The position numbers and the translations under genes are program-made. From NCBI RefSeq assembly GCF_000005505.3, contig NC_016132.3, positions 5,766,001 through 5,830,000 of the forward strand: a stretch of 64,000 nucleotides of DNA. The letters run 5' to 3'. How positions within the stretch are numbered: the first letter of the stretch is position 1; every line of letters starts with the position of its first letter. Shown here piece after piece: positions 50,301-60,184 of this stretch. Under the pieces are notes generated by a model. That model was not told where the DNA came from. It saw only the letters and a list, made by a program, of their open reading frames with translations, and made no database searches. This DNA is from Brachypodium distachyon. Taxonomy: Eukaryota > Streptophyta > Magnoliopsida > Poales > Poaceae.

Positions 50301-53120
50301 CCTATGATATATGCAACAAAATATGCTTGTACATTTGGCATCTCGTGTAGTCGTGTTCAATGTATTCAGGAAAATTGTTGTTTTGCAGGAAAAGCCCCAC
50401 ATGTTCCAGTTTGTTCCAAATGAAAAACAGGTTGGTGCTACATTATTTCAGTTTTCCATATAATTGAAGCATGCCAACAGAATCATTTTTTCTTCTTTTA
50501 GGTCAAGGCTGCTAATAAGCTCTTAAAGTCAATTCCACAAAAGAGCAGACGAAAAAAACTAGCTGGTGTTCCTGTTTTTAGCGCTCAAAATTTAAATATT
50601 GCAGTGGCAACAGATGATGGAATTAGATGGTATGGATAGAATTCTCGATTATTCCTTGATCATTTCTTCAAGCACTACATTATCATGTCATAGATGTTCA
50701 TTACCAGCATTCTGCCATTGTCATTTTGTGTTTTGTTTAATGTACATTTTCTCTTCTTTTTTGACCGGAAACTGTGGGGGAGGCCCTGACAGTAAAAATA
50801 TTAAAACCAATAAAAAGTAGAAGGTTACATGATTGAGAAACCCAACAATGTAGCCCTTTAAATTTATTTTCTGTCCATAAATGTTACTCTGTAGATCTAT
50901 CTTTTCTGATTTGCATTTTCGTTTCCCATTCCTTGGCTAATTGGTTTCTTTGAAATATGTTTATTTTTTATGATTTTCCTTTTATATCCTTGTTGCTGTC
51001 AAATGCCAATGATGTTAGATTTTCTGCATAAGGTCCAGTGATGTGTGCTTATAGACTCTGCCAAGATGTTTCATTCACGTGCTATTTGTGTAGTTTCTTG
51101 TGCATACTAGATGATTCTGTCTATGCCAGGAGAAAAGGAGGATATTGTTTAATTGTCTTAAATATTTTGAAAGTAGAATTTTGCTGCTCATGATTTCAGG
51201 TATTCACCTTACTTTTTTGATAAAAACTTGCTGGACAATATTCTTGAAGCTTCAATGGATCAGCATTTTCATTCAATAATTCAAAATCGCCATATACGAC
51301 GTAGGAGAGATATTGTTGATGATAGTTTAACATCAGAAATACTTGAAGAAAGTGCAGACAGCTTGCTTGAGCCCCCAGAGGTACTATGATCATTCAATGC
51401 ATGTAAGACAATTCTTATTTGTATACTCTTTGGCCTCTGATATTTTGAGGAAATGTTATGTAGGTTCAAGAATTGATGAATGAGATTGGTCCTGCTGGAA
51501 TACCATTAAGTGTTGTAACCAAAGCTGCGGAGATTCAGCTTCTTGATGTCGTTGATAAACTACTTCTAGGAAATAAGTGGCTCAGAAAAGCTACTGGAAT
51601 ACAACCACGTTTTCCTTATGTTGTTGACTCATTTGAAGAAAGGTACAGATGCAAATCCATGCTTATATTAGATTCCATTTGAAGAAAATGTTGTTAAATT
51701 GGTTATATAATACCTTTTGAGATTTTTCAAATTTGCATTACATTTAACTGTGCCTGCCCTAATTTTGTGTATATAAAATGTCTCATGTCATAAGTTGGTA
51801 GCTTGATGACTATACACTTTCTTCAAGTTGGCAGAAGAGGATTTGCTTGTAAAAATGTCAAACCTGTAGGTTCATTGAGAGGCTAGTATATAAATATAGT
51901 TGATGTCTAATTATCTGGTTTCAAAGGGAAGGAGAGGAAAATAGGAAAAAAATAGTACTTATCTTTTGGAGAGCTACTTCTGATATACTGAACAAGCAAA
52001 TTAACCCACTTCATTGTTGTATCAATAATAGCATAATACGGTTTAGCTATTTGAGTAGTGTCACTTCATTACAGTCTTTCCATTTTCTTCATTTTGAACT
52101 ACTTATTTATATATTTCGTCCACTCTTTCAGGACTGCTCTTTCAGTTGACAGGACTGCTACCTCCAGTAATAGTTGTACTGCTTCTAAGGATGCTGACTT
52201 CTTCACAAATGATCAGCAATCTCAAGCTTTGGAGCCAAATGTTGATAGCGGCAACCACAGGAAACACAATAGCCGAGATCATGGCCAATCCCACTTCCCA
52301 TTTAGCAATCTGCTTCCCAATATATGGCCTGGGCATGATAGAAAGTTCAAAGCGCAAGAACATGACAACAGATTCAAAAGGTTTGTTCTTCAATGACATC
52401 CTCTTTCTCCCCCTTCTCTGCTGGTGTCATGCACAAGGCATATGCTTTGTGGCCTAAGCATTTTTTTTGTCGACTAATCAATTCCATATGATCTCACATG
52501 AAGTCATTTGCTACTGGAGCAAACAATGACTTCAATGATTTATATAAAAAAAATACTCCATCCAAAATATAAGGCATATTTTGTTTTCTTTGACCGAGCT
52601 TTTGACCAACAATTAGTCCATTAATATTTTTTTTGTGAAATAAAGATGATATCATTGTATTTGTATTCGAAAGCACTTGCTTATGGTTATGATTTGTATC
52701 ACATAAGTCATTTGTTGATGGAGTAATTCTTGGTCAAAGAAAATGAAATACACCTTATATTTTGGAAAAGAGGCAGTATGTTTTAACACCATAATTTATC
52801 CAGCGAGTTGTTTTGTTAGTTAACATTCATTTCGATTTCCTATCAAGTTATTTGGTCCTCTTGGTTTGATAAACAGATATGGTGCCAGCATGGACAATGA
52901 TCTACAAGCAAACCCTCTTCTGCCCAAAATCACTATGGTTGGCATCTCAATGAGTGAAGGTGGCCAGATGAGCAAAGCCAACTTAAAGAAAACAATGGAG
53001 GAGTTGACGAAAGAGTTGGAGCAAGCAGGTGAAAAAACAGTCTTCAGCGACGAGAAAGACCCATTGTTTGTTGCTAACGTTGGTGATTACTCAAGAATTA
53101 CAAAGATTAGCTCCACATGA
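47309..53120 (+). CDS. Tic22-like family protein
   Basis: There are nine exons: 47309-47697, 48554-48645, 49390-49469, 50389-50430, 50502-50629, 51200-51380, 51464-51642, 52132-52380 and 52877-53120. All are in phase and give 527 residues. The first about 90 residues are Ser/Pro/Ala-rich, like a plastid transit peptide. The Tic22-like region begins GPAFVGQVFTMLDPSGNGLM and continues with LAGVPVFSAQNLNIAVATDD, GIRWYSPYFFDKNLLDNILE and IPLSVVTKAAEIQLLDVVDK. Tic22 itself works in the chloroplast intermembrane space during protein import. This longer branch (Arabidopsis At5g62650 type) has an added Ser/His-rich linker in exon 8 and an acidic, Lys-rich tail, and its function is not established. 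MITEs lie in introns 1 to 8 only. The ATG chosen is the first in frame. Confidence 0.9.
48883..48995. mobile_element. Stowaway-type MITE in Tic22-like intron 2
   Basis: The 113-bp element between TA dinucleotides runs from CTCCCTCCGTTCCATAATGC to ATGAAAGGGAGGAAG. It shares ACATGTATGTAGACACTTTT and GGGCAAATTTGAGACAAG with the copies at 23985 and 45289, making it the best-preserved copy of this family here. It is non-coding. Confidence 0.9.
52556..52776. mobile_element. TA-flanked MITE with long inverted arms, Tic22-like intron 8
   Basis: A 221-bp element has arms CCAAAATATAAGGCATATTT...TTCTTTGACC and the complement near the right end, about 34 bp with three to five mismatches. TA lies on both sides. 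It belongs to a different Mariner/Stowaway-like family from the 113-bp copies and ends exactly 100 bp before exon 9. Confidence 0.85.
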
Positions 53121-55488
53121 GATTCGTTTTTGCTGAACAGAAGCATCAAGATTTTCTAATTTACATTATCGCCTACTCATCCAGTTGACTCTGCATACTG
53201 TGCATACTTGATTTCTAACAAATCACCTGAACATGTCAATATACTGACCTCAAAGGGCCATACCGCCGCAACAGGCAGGAGCCAGGAGGTCTTGTATCTA
53301 TATTTGTCAGATTATGTGCAAAATCGACTGTCCACATTCGGCGTGGAGTTGATCTCCTAGATGGTACAAGCATGGTTTGCAAGATGTTACTATTTTTCAG
53401 AATTTTACAGAAGACTGTAGATTGATGCTTGTTGGCATATATATACAGGATGTTTGTCGCCATTGTATGTAGAATAGGCTGTAAGGAATAAGGAAGTTTG
53501 TTGATCTATGCAACGATGTTTGCAGAGATGTATGTATGTATACTGCACTGCAATAAGGAAGTAGGTAATTTGAATTTGTCATGAATTTGATGGTGTAACT
53601 AGTTAGCCTGAAGGTGAAAGAACATATATGGGTTGTAACTCCTTATGATTAGTTATGTTCTTGGCGACATACTATGTGAAAACTTCCATTCAGTGAAAAC
53701 TTGAAAACTTTTAGTCATAACCATTAGCTCTCAAATAAACAGATCAGATTAAATGTGTAACCTCTAATCACTTGATGCATTTTATGGAAACCCACTCATA
53801 ATTAGAGATGGGGGGGGGGGGGGGGGGGTGTCATATGTTCTTAGGCCTTAACTTGACGTCTCTACTCCTTGTTTATGTTAAGAACACTAGTTTCTTTCAC
53901 CACTAAACCTAGTAAAACGACCTGACGAGAACCGGATGATGCGTTGAGGTCAGGGTTGCATCACTGGAGCCGCTGCCGGCGCCGGAGGGGAATAGGCTAG
54001 TGCATTTGATTCTTTTTTCAATGGTGCAAACAGTGTTTCTACAATGCTACAAGGATACGTTTGTTTTGTTACATACACACGGACATTATGCTGCGACATT
54101 TTTGGTTGTGGTGTGAAATGATTGTTTTCATGCAAATGTTGCATGCAGTATTTTTAATAGTGCAATGCATTTTGCGGAACCAATGTCCAACAAAAGATGT
54201 CTCAACTTTGACTAAATTTTGAATGCATCTATACACTAAATCATGTCTAGATAGATACATCCAAATTTTAACAAACTTAAGACATAATGTTGCACACAAG
54301 ATCTTTTTATACTGCCAATGAGTTTTGGGACCAATATTGCAAACGTACAAAAAATGTTGCATGCTGGATATTGATGTTTCAACAATTGGACATACGAGAT
54401 TCGGAGATTTAAAGAGATACGATGGCTAGGGAGGCGGCGAATTCATTGGTGGAGCCTGGAAAAATATATGCCATTCTTTTTGGAAAGAACTTTTGCCCAT
54501 TAAAAAAATCGAATTTAATCAGCTTGCTTAATTACTTTAATTAAAAGGAGTTTTAATTAGGGGAGTCGGGCGAATGCCTAGAGTGGCTGGCCGTTGGCTC
54601 CACCTATGGGCGGATCGGTGGTTAGGATCCACCGGACGGTAGCACTGCCCCTAAACCTAAGCTTAAGGCACAGAGAGGTCTTGGCCCCACGGCTAGCGAG
54701 GGTCACGCTGGCCATATACGAAGTGATAAAACCGAGTGTAATAGTCTGTGAAGTAACAAGAATTAACGGCCCAGATGACAGACATGTCGGGTTGGTATGT
54801 AGATATTGGCTTGGCCAAGAAAGCCCAATATCGATTTACGTATTGTTAATTTTTTACTTTTTCTCTTCAGGCACCCCCTCAAAGGAAAAACTTTTTCTCT
54901 TCGGGTTTATAAGACATCTTTGGTGTCATCTTTTTTCTCTCGAAAAGTAGGCACGTCTATTGTCGTCTCTTATCATAGATGCAACTCTTGGCACAAGATC
55001 TTACATAAAAACAATTAGGTGCATCAATGAAATGATAGAATAATGCTCCAACAATTATTAGAAAACAGCATACATTTAAGATATCATGCATTGAAGAGAA
55101 ATAGTCTCTTCATTTCTATTATGCTTAGAGACAATATATAAGAGACAATGCATTGAAAACGGCCTAACGCTTGTAGCAAGGAAAAGCGAGGAGAAAGAAT
55201 TTTAATGCCGATGTAATATTGAAAAATGCTGGTAGCAAGACAAAAAAATATGGCTCAAAGTTGGTCATGGCCTGCAAGAAAATTAGTAATGTGTTGAAAA
55301 TTGGGAGAAGTGGAATAAATAACCGATGGAATTTCTGAGAAACGGGCATAGTAGGAAGTACCGTAGCTGGTACCGTATTGCTCTCTTGATACTTGGATCG
55401 AGCTTTCTACGAGTCAACAACTCAACATACACGTAATTAAAATATTTTTAAAACTCCCCAGATCGCTCGATCGGTTTTTGCGTTGCAT
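53121..55488. other. Spacer between the Tic22-like and GT90 genes
   Basis: The left part is probably 3' UTR. A 19-G run is at 53810-53828. A degenerate Stowaway copy related to the 26337 element lies at about 54188-54290 (CTCAACTTTGACTAAATTTT, GATACATCCAAATTTTAACA). The remainder is AT-rich and shows no gene. Confidence 0.45.
53810..53828. repeat. Homopolymer run of 19 G
   Basis: Nineteen consecutive G bases lie in spacer DNA. Length may vary between individuals or be mis-called, since such runs are error-prone in sequencing. Confidence 0.95.
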
Positions 55489-55494
55489 ATAAGG
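55489..55494 (+). promoter_or_regulatory. TATA box of the GT90 gene
   Basis: GCATATAAGGCAGGG lies 77 bp upstream of the start codon at 55566, with a CATCAGTCTAATTACTCCAT leader between. Position and sequence suit a plant TATA box and a leader of about 40-45 bases. Confidence 0.55.
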
Positions 55495-55565
55495 CAGGGA
55501 GGCCCCCATCAGTCTAATTACTCCATCAGTTTTCAGTTCATCTGCTAGCTAGCGGCTAACTAGAT

Positions 55566-58500
55566 ATGAAGAGCTCCCTACCTGACGAGGAAGAGATGGC
55601 GGCAATGGTGCCGGCGGCGGTGGAGCGGCAGTCGTCGCCGACACGGACGACGACGAAGTCGTGGTGGAAGCTGGGCTCCGGCGTTGGGATGATCATCGGC
55701 AGCCTCGTGTTACTTGCTCTGCTCTTCGGCACCAAACGGATCCACCTCGATGCTGCTGTGAGTATAGATGCATTGCAAGCACCTGCCAAATTAGTTTGCA
55801 AATTTGCATACATGCAGAAAATAATACATACACGCGGCAGATCTAGCTAGTACTGCCACGTCCAGTTCTGGCAAGACTTTGAGATTGCTAATCAAGCTTG
55901 CCACAGTTCTTTCCACAGACAAAAAACATGCATTTATTAATTACTTCTCCGGACCATAATAAGTGTCTCTTGAGAGACACTTAAGTAGGCATATGACTTT
56001 GTGGCATTTTAAAAAAATCTTAAAAAGGTCAATATATCATATATGCAGTCCATAACTCCACATACAAGTCGCATTATGCGCGTAAATCTCAACATGAACT
56101 TCACTAATAAATCGTCAGAAAATAAACACGACTAGTCGTACCCTCGCAAAAAAAAATAGTAGTAGTACATCATTTCATCATTTATGCAGAGTCAGAAGGG
56201 CCTTTTCGAAAGAAAAAACATCATCTCATCATTTAGTGGTCAACGGCCTTTACTACCAACTTAAGATACATACACAAAACCTGAATTAGAGCTCAAGTCA
56301 CCCTATATCGTACTAACACGCAGTCAACGAACGCAGGCCTTCGATTTGCTGCCAGCTTAAGCTACCGGAGTTGAATCAACTGATGCATCAATTCCAAAGT
56401 ACGTAGATCGATCTCGATCTCGATCTACTGTACACAAATTACGTACTAATCACAGTAGCTTGCTTAGCTAGTACTTGAATCACACTCTACAAATCTCTCC
56501 GACCGGTATTACTTGTCTCAAATTTGTCCAAATACGGTATGTGTAAAAAGTGTCTAGATACATTACATGTAATATTTTCACAAGTAACAGAAATTTTACG
56601 GTACCCTGATACACCTTAATGGAGTTGAGAGTACCTAACAAATCTAGCCGTCTGTTTAGAGGGGTAAATTAGACTTTTTTATGTTAACTAATTTGTGCTT
56701 GGCTCCCGATCAAATCGGTCGGCCTCGCGGCTCGCGATCAAATTGGTCAGCGTTGCCGCCATGGACGCACGGGTTCCTCGCTTGTTCGCCACACACCTAG
56801 GTCACCGCCGCCATGAACGCAATCGTTCGATGGTTCCCGTGGCTCCGCCTCCGCGCGGCCGTACGAACGAGCGCATCAAGCAATGAACATGTACGATCAG
56901 TGTGTAGCCTGCACATAGGTGTCCTGCTCCTGATCGTATCCTTCGTTTTTTGTCACCGGGCACTGGTGGAGCTCCACCATGATTTGGGAATTCATTGATT
57001 AGGGTTTACCACAGAACGAAGATTGTGCAAGATTCCCAGATTAGTTGTCTTACGGATCCACCATGATTTAACACAGAGCTCCACCATGATTTGGGAATTA
57101 CTTGTCTTACAATAGTATTATTTCCTTAAATATATTGCGGTTCTACCCCTAGCATCAAGGTACTCCTTAGTTTTGGAGGCGGTACTCCTTAAGATTTGCA
57201 ACGGAGTACCATGTGAGGCTAACCGTTAGATTGGAAAAAATAGACGGCTCATATTTATTTCGAGATACCGTAAAAGAGCTCACAAGTAATTCCGGCCGAA
57301 GGAAGTACTATATCCATGTAATTAATTACCCGGCTTGTTAAGTACTCCGACCCATTTCTAAAAATCTGTATATTTGGGGTTGTTCCAACTCAAACTTCAT
57401 CAACTTAATTTGACATATCTTGTAAATAAAAATATCAACATATGTGATACTCCCTCCGATTCATATTAATTGTCTCAAATTTGCTTAAATATGGATGTAT
57501 CTATGCCTAAAAAACATCTATATACATGTAATAGTTCGACAACTAATATGGATAGGAGGAGTATCAAACAAATGCAACATAAAAATATGCTTAATAGTAG
57601 TCTAATTATATTAGTTTGGTAAAATCCATATGTTGGTGTGTTTTCTTACAAAGTTGATCAAAGTCGATGAACTTTGACTTAAGACAATCCTAATATACAG
57701 ATATTTAGAAACAGAGGGAGTAACACAATTAAAACAAAACGTATCCGTCGACCACAAAAACGGTGCTAATTTTCACTCATTTTTCTTTTATCGGAACATC
57801 ATTAGTGGATGCAAAACGTCAAGAAAATACTCCAAGCGTATTTGGTTTGATTAAGACAAGGCTTCGACCAATGATAAATCTATTAATATGTAATTTACAT
57901 GATATGAAATTAACCATTGTTATTAGCAAGAATTTTTGAAAACAAATATACTCATATAAATTTTATGTATGAAACTACATGCTAATTTAGTAACTCTTGG
58001 TCAAAACTTTTGTTCTAATGAAACCGAATATAACAATCTTTGTGAAAAAGGACGGAGTATACACTAATACTGTACTCCTCGGTCATGCAGTACTGATCAG
58101 CTCTTGTGTGTTCTGCATGGAACAGTACTACAATAATTCGTTCTTGCCGGCCACTGATCACAGCACCGGCAGCAGCGGCTTCAGTCGGCGTGGACGCCCT
58201 CCTCATCCTCGCCGTGCACACTCACCCCTCGTACCCATACCATTCACCTGCGGCAACGACACGTCGCCTTCGTCACCGGCATCCCTCTGCCGCCGCCGCC
58301 GCCGCGCGCCATCGCCAGCACCAGCCCCGTCATCGTCACAAGGAGCTCGGCGGTGGCGATTCGACCCGAGCGTAGCACCACCGCCATGGTGCCCGGTGTA
58401 CTTCCGGCACATCCACACGGACCTGGACCCATGGCGTTCCACGGGGATCACGCGCGACACGCTAGAGCGCGCCATGCCGCACGCCGAGTTCCGGCTCACC

Positions 58501-59589
58501 GTCGTCTCCGGCCGCGCCTACGTGCAGAACCTCCGCCCCTCGTACCAGACCCGTGACGTGTTCACGCAGTGGGGCGTCCTGCAGCTCCTGGCCCGCTTCC
58601 CCGGCCGCGTCCCGGACGTCGACATCATGTTCAGCGCCGGCGACGTGGCCCAGGTGCTCTCCGCCGACTACTACAACACGACAACGCATCCCCCGCCGCC
58701 GCTGTTCCGGTACTGCAAGGAGGAGAAGCTAGAGGCGGCCATCGTGTTCCCGGACTGGTCCTTCTGGGGCTGGCCGGAGCTCAGCATCCGGCCATGGGCG
58801 CCGCTGATGGAGGACTTCGTGAGGGAGAACAAAGCCCTCCCGTGGAGAAACCGGCAGCCCTACGCGTTCTGGAAGGGCAACCCGGAAGTGTCCGACGTGC
58901 GGCGGGACCTCTTCAAATGCAACAACGACTCCGCCAACGGCAAGGACTGGAACGCTCGGCTCTTCTGGCAGGACTGGAACGCCGCCAGCCGCAACGGGTT
59001 CAGAGACTCCAACCTCGCGAAACAGTGCGACTACAGGTACAAGATCTACGTGCAGGGGCACGCGTGGTCGGTGAGCGAGAAGTACATCCTGGCGTGCGAC
59101 TCCCCGATGCTCGCCGTCGACACGAGCTACGTGGACTTCTTCTCCCGCGGGCTCGTCGCGGGCCGGCACTACTGGCCCATCGACCCGGCGCGCAAGTGCC
59201 GGGCCGTCAAGTTCGCCGTGGGCTGGGGCAACGAGCACGCGGGGCAGGCGATGCGAATGGGGCAAGAAGGGAGCCGGTTCGCGAGGGAGGAGATGAGCAT
59301 GGACTATGTTTATGAGTACATGTTCCATGTGATTACTGAGTACGCGGCCTTGCTTAGGTACAGGCCGACCGTGCCGGAGAAGGCTGTGGAGGTGTGCGTC
59401 GAGTCATTGGCCTGCGGCAGGCGCGGCCGTGAGAAGGAGTTTCTGATGGAGTCTAGGGAGGAGTACGAGGCTAGGTACGAGCCTTGCACGCTGCCGCCGC
59501 CGTTTACGGACGAGGAGGCCAGGGAGATGGCCGCCTGGGACCGAGAGGTGCGAAGCAAGCTAGTGAAGATGGAAGAAGAGGGACATTAG
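55566..59589 (+). CDS. GT90 family (CAP10/DUF821, Rumi-like) glycosyltransferase
   Basis: There are two exons, 55566-55757 and 58126-59589, with phase 0 junctions GCT/GTGAGT and GGAACAG/TAC, giving 551 residues. Exon 1 holds a short cytoplasmic tail and one membrane span (about 37-55, VGMIIGSLVLLALLF), i.e. a type II Golgi/ER topology. A Ser/Pro/Arg-rich stem follows. The catalytic part shows CPVYFRHIHTDLDPW, VIFPDWSFWGWPEL (as IVFPDWSFWGWPEL), WKGNPEV (313-319), YKIYVQGHAWSVSEKYILAC and SPMLAVDTSYVDFF, all typical of plant GT90 proteins. Animal members transfer glucose or xylose to proteins, while plant acceptors are mostly undefined. The acceptor at 58126 is the only nearby AG that keeps phase. 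The 2.4-kb intron is largely transposon sequence. Confidence 0.88.
56495..57305. mobile_element. Stowaway-type MITE split by another element
   Basis: The left piece starts CTCTCCGACCGGTATTACTT at about 56495 and runs to CACAAGTAA at 56587. The right piece, CACAAGTAATTCCGGCCGAA then GGAAG, is at 57281-57305 and is followed by TA. Together they make one about 120-bp Stowaway copy whose ends pair (GGTATTACTTGT with ACAAGTAATTCC). A 692-bp element sits inside it. Confidence 0.75.
56588..57279. mobile_element. Mutator-like non-autonomous element, possible gene-fragment carrier
   Basis: A 692-bp insert is flanked by the 10-bp direct repeat TCACAAGTAA (56578-56587, 57280-57289), the size of a Mutator target duplication. 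The ends share inverted TTTTACGGTA (left CAGAAATTTTACGGTACC, right complement GCTCTTTTACGGTATC), and a second inverted pair AGCCGTCT lies further in. The middle (about 56695-56990) is GC-rich and unlike the arms, with a short open frame and a 24-bp direct repeat (56969-56992, 57076-57099). This suits a Pack-MULE-like element carrying genic sequence. The source gene is not recognised. Confidence 0.6.
57345..57720. mobile_element. TA-flanked MITE (outer), GT90 intron
   Basis: The left end is CTCCGACCCATTTCTAAAAA with TCTGTATATT following. The right end, inverted, is CTCCCTCTGTTTCTAAATAT with CTGTATATT, giving a paired arm of about 30 bp. TA lies on both sides (57343-57344, 57721-57722). The element is interrupted by a second, complete Stowaway copy. 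Without it the element is about 264 bp. Confidence 0.85.
57450..57561. mobile_element. Stowaway-type MITE nested in the outer MITE
   Basis: A 112-bp copy has TA at 57448-57449 and 57562-57563. Its ends are CTCCCTCCGATTCATATTAA and CTAATATGGATAGGAGGAG, which pair. It is in inverse order to the copies at 45289 and 48883. It must have inserted after the outer element. Confidence 0.88.
57830..58057. mobile_element. TA-flanked MITE just upstream of GT90 exon 2
   Basis: A 228-bp element lies between TA dinucleotides. Inner arms pair as TATTTGGTTTGATTAAGACA with CTTCGACCAA against TATTCGGTTTCATTAGAACA with TTTTGACCAAG. The extreme ends are CTCCAAG and GGACGGAG. Its right end is 68 bp before the exon 2 acceptor at 58126. 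Confidence 0.75.
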
Positions 59590-60184
59590 CTAAGGGAGAT
59601 GAAGGGTTGTGTTAACATGCTGGTAAACGAGTCTTTCTGTCTCCAATGTACGTAAGTGGCGGTTTCTTGCAAACAAACAAAAAATAGCAAAGTGGTGGCT
59701 CCCTGCAATGCAATTTGCTCTATGTAACATATCATATGTATGAACCAAGTTCTTATTCTTGCGCTCTATATCGTCGTTTTTTCAAATTTATGGTATTCCC
59801 GATCTTTGTTTTTCTTACCAGTTGGGCATGACAACAATTGTATTCCGCCTTAAATATGGACACCTTGCTAGTGAGAATATACTGCAGATTTAATGCACAA
59901 TCCTGGGTGGCACCACATTTTTCATTCACAATTGCCGGATCGAAAGAAATGTCAGCTCAAAAGACATACTAGGATTTCTCTGCAGATGTCGATGGCTTTG
60001 CGAATGTCAGCTGTTTATTGGAAGGCAGAGGATCCATGCAATTGCCTCAAGACATCAGAAGCATTGAGCCAAAACACCACGATCTTACAGTTTCAGTTTA
60101 CCCCTGCAGTCTCGGAAGATTGCATTGCCGTTGAGCTGGATGGTGCTTGTACTCTAGATTTAACTGTCGGTGTCGTCCACAACA
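59590..60184. other. Convergent 3' regions
   Basis: About 600 bp separate the stop codons of the GT90 gene (+) and the ketopantoate enzyme gene (-). It should hold both 3' UTRs. I see no other feature. Confidence 0.45.

Noticed and set aside
57997..58125. Extending GT90 exon 2 upstream as a single-exon gene
   Set aside because: It would run through the end of a MITE and lose the membrane anchor. The acceptor at 58126 joins in phase to the exon with the signal anchor.
58569..59315. Plus-strand frame of 248 residues in another register of GT90 exon 2
   Set aside because: The GT90 frame holds the family motifs. The other register is a high-GC shadow.
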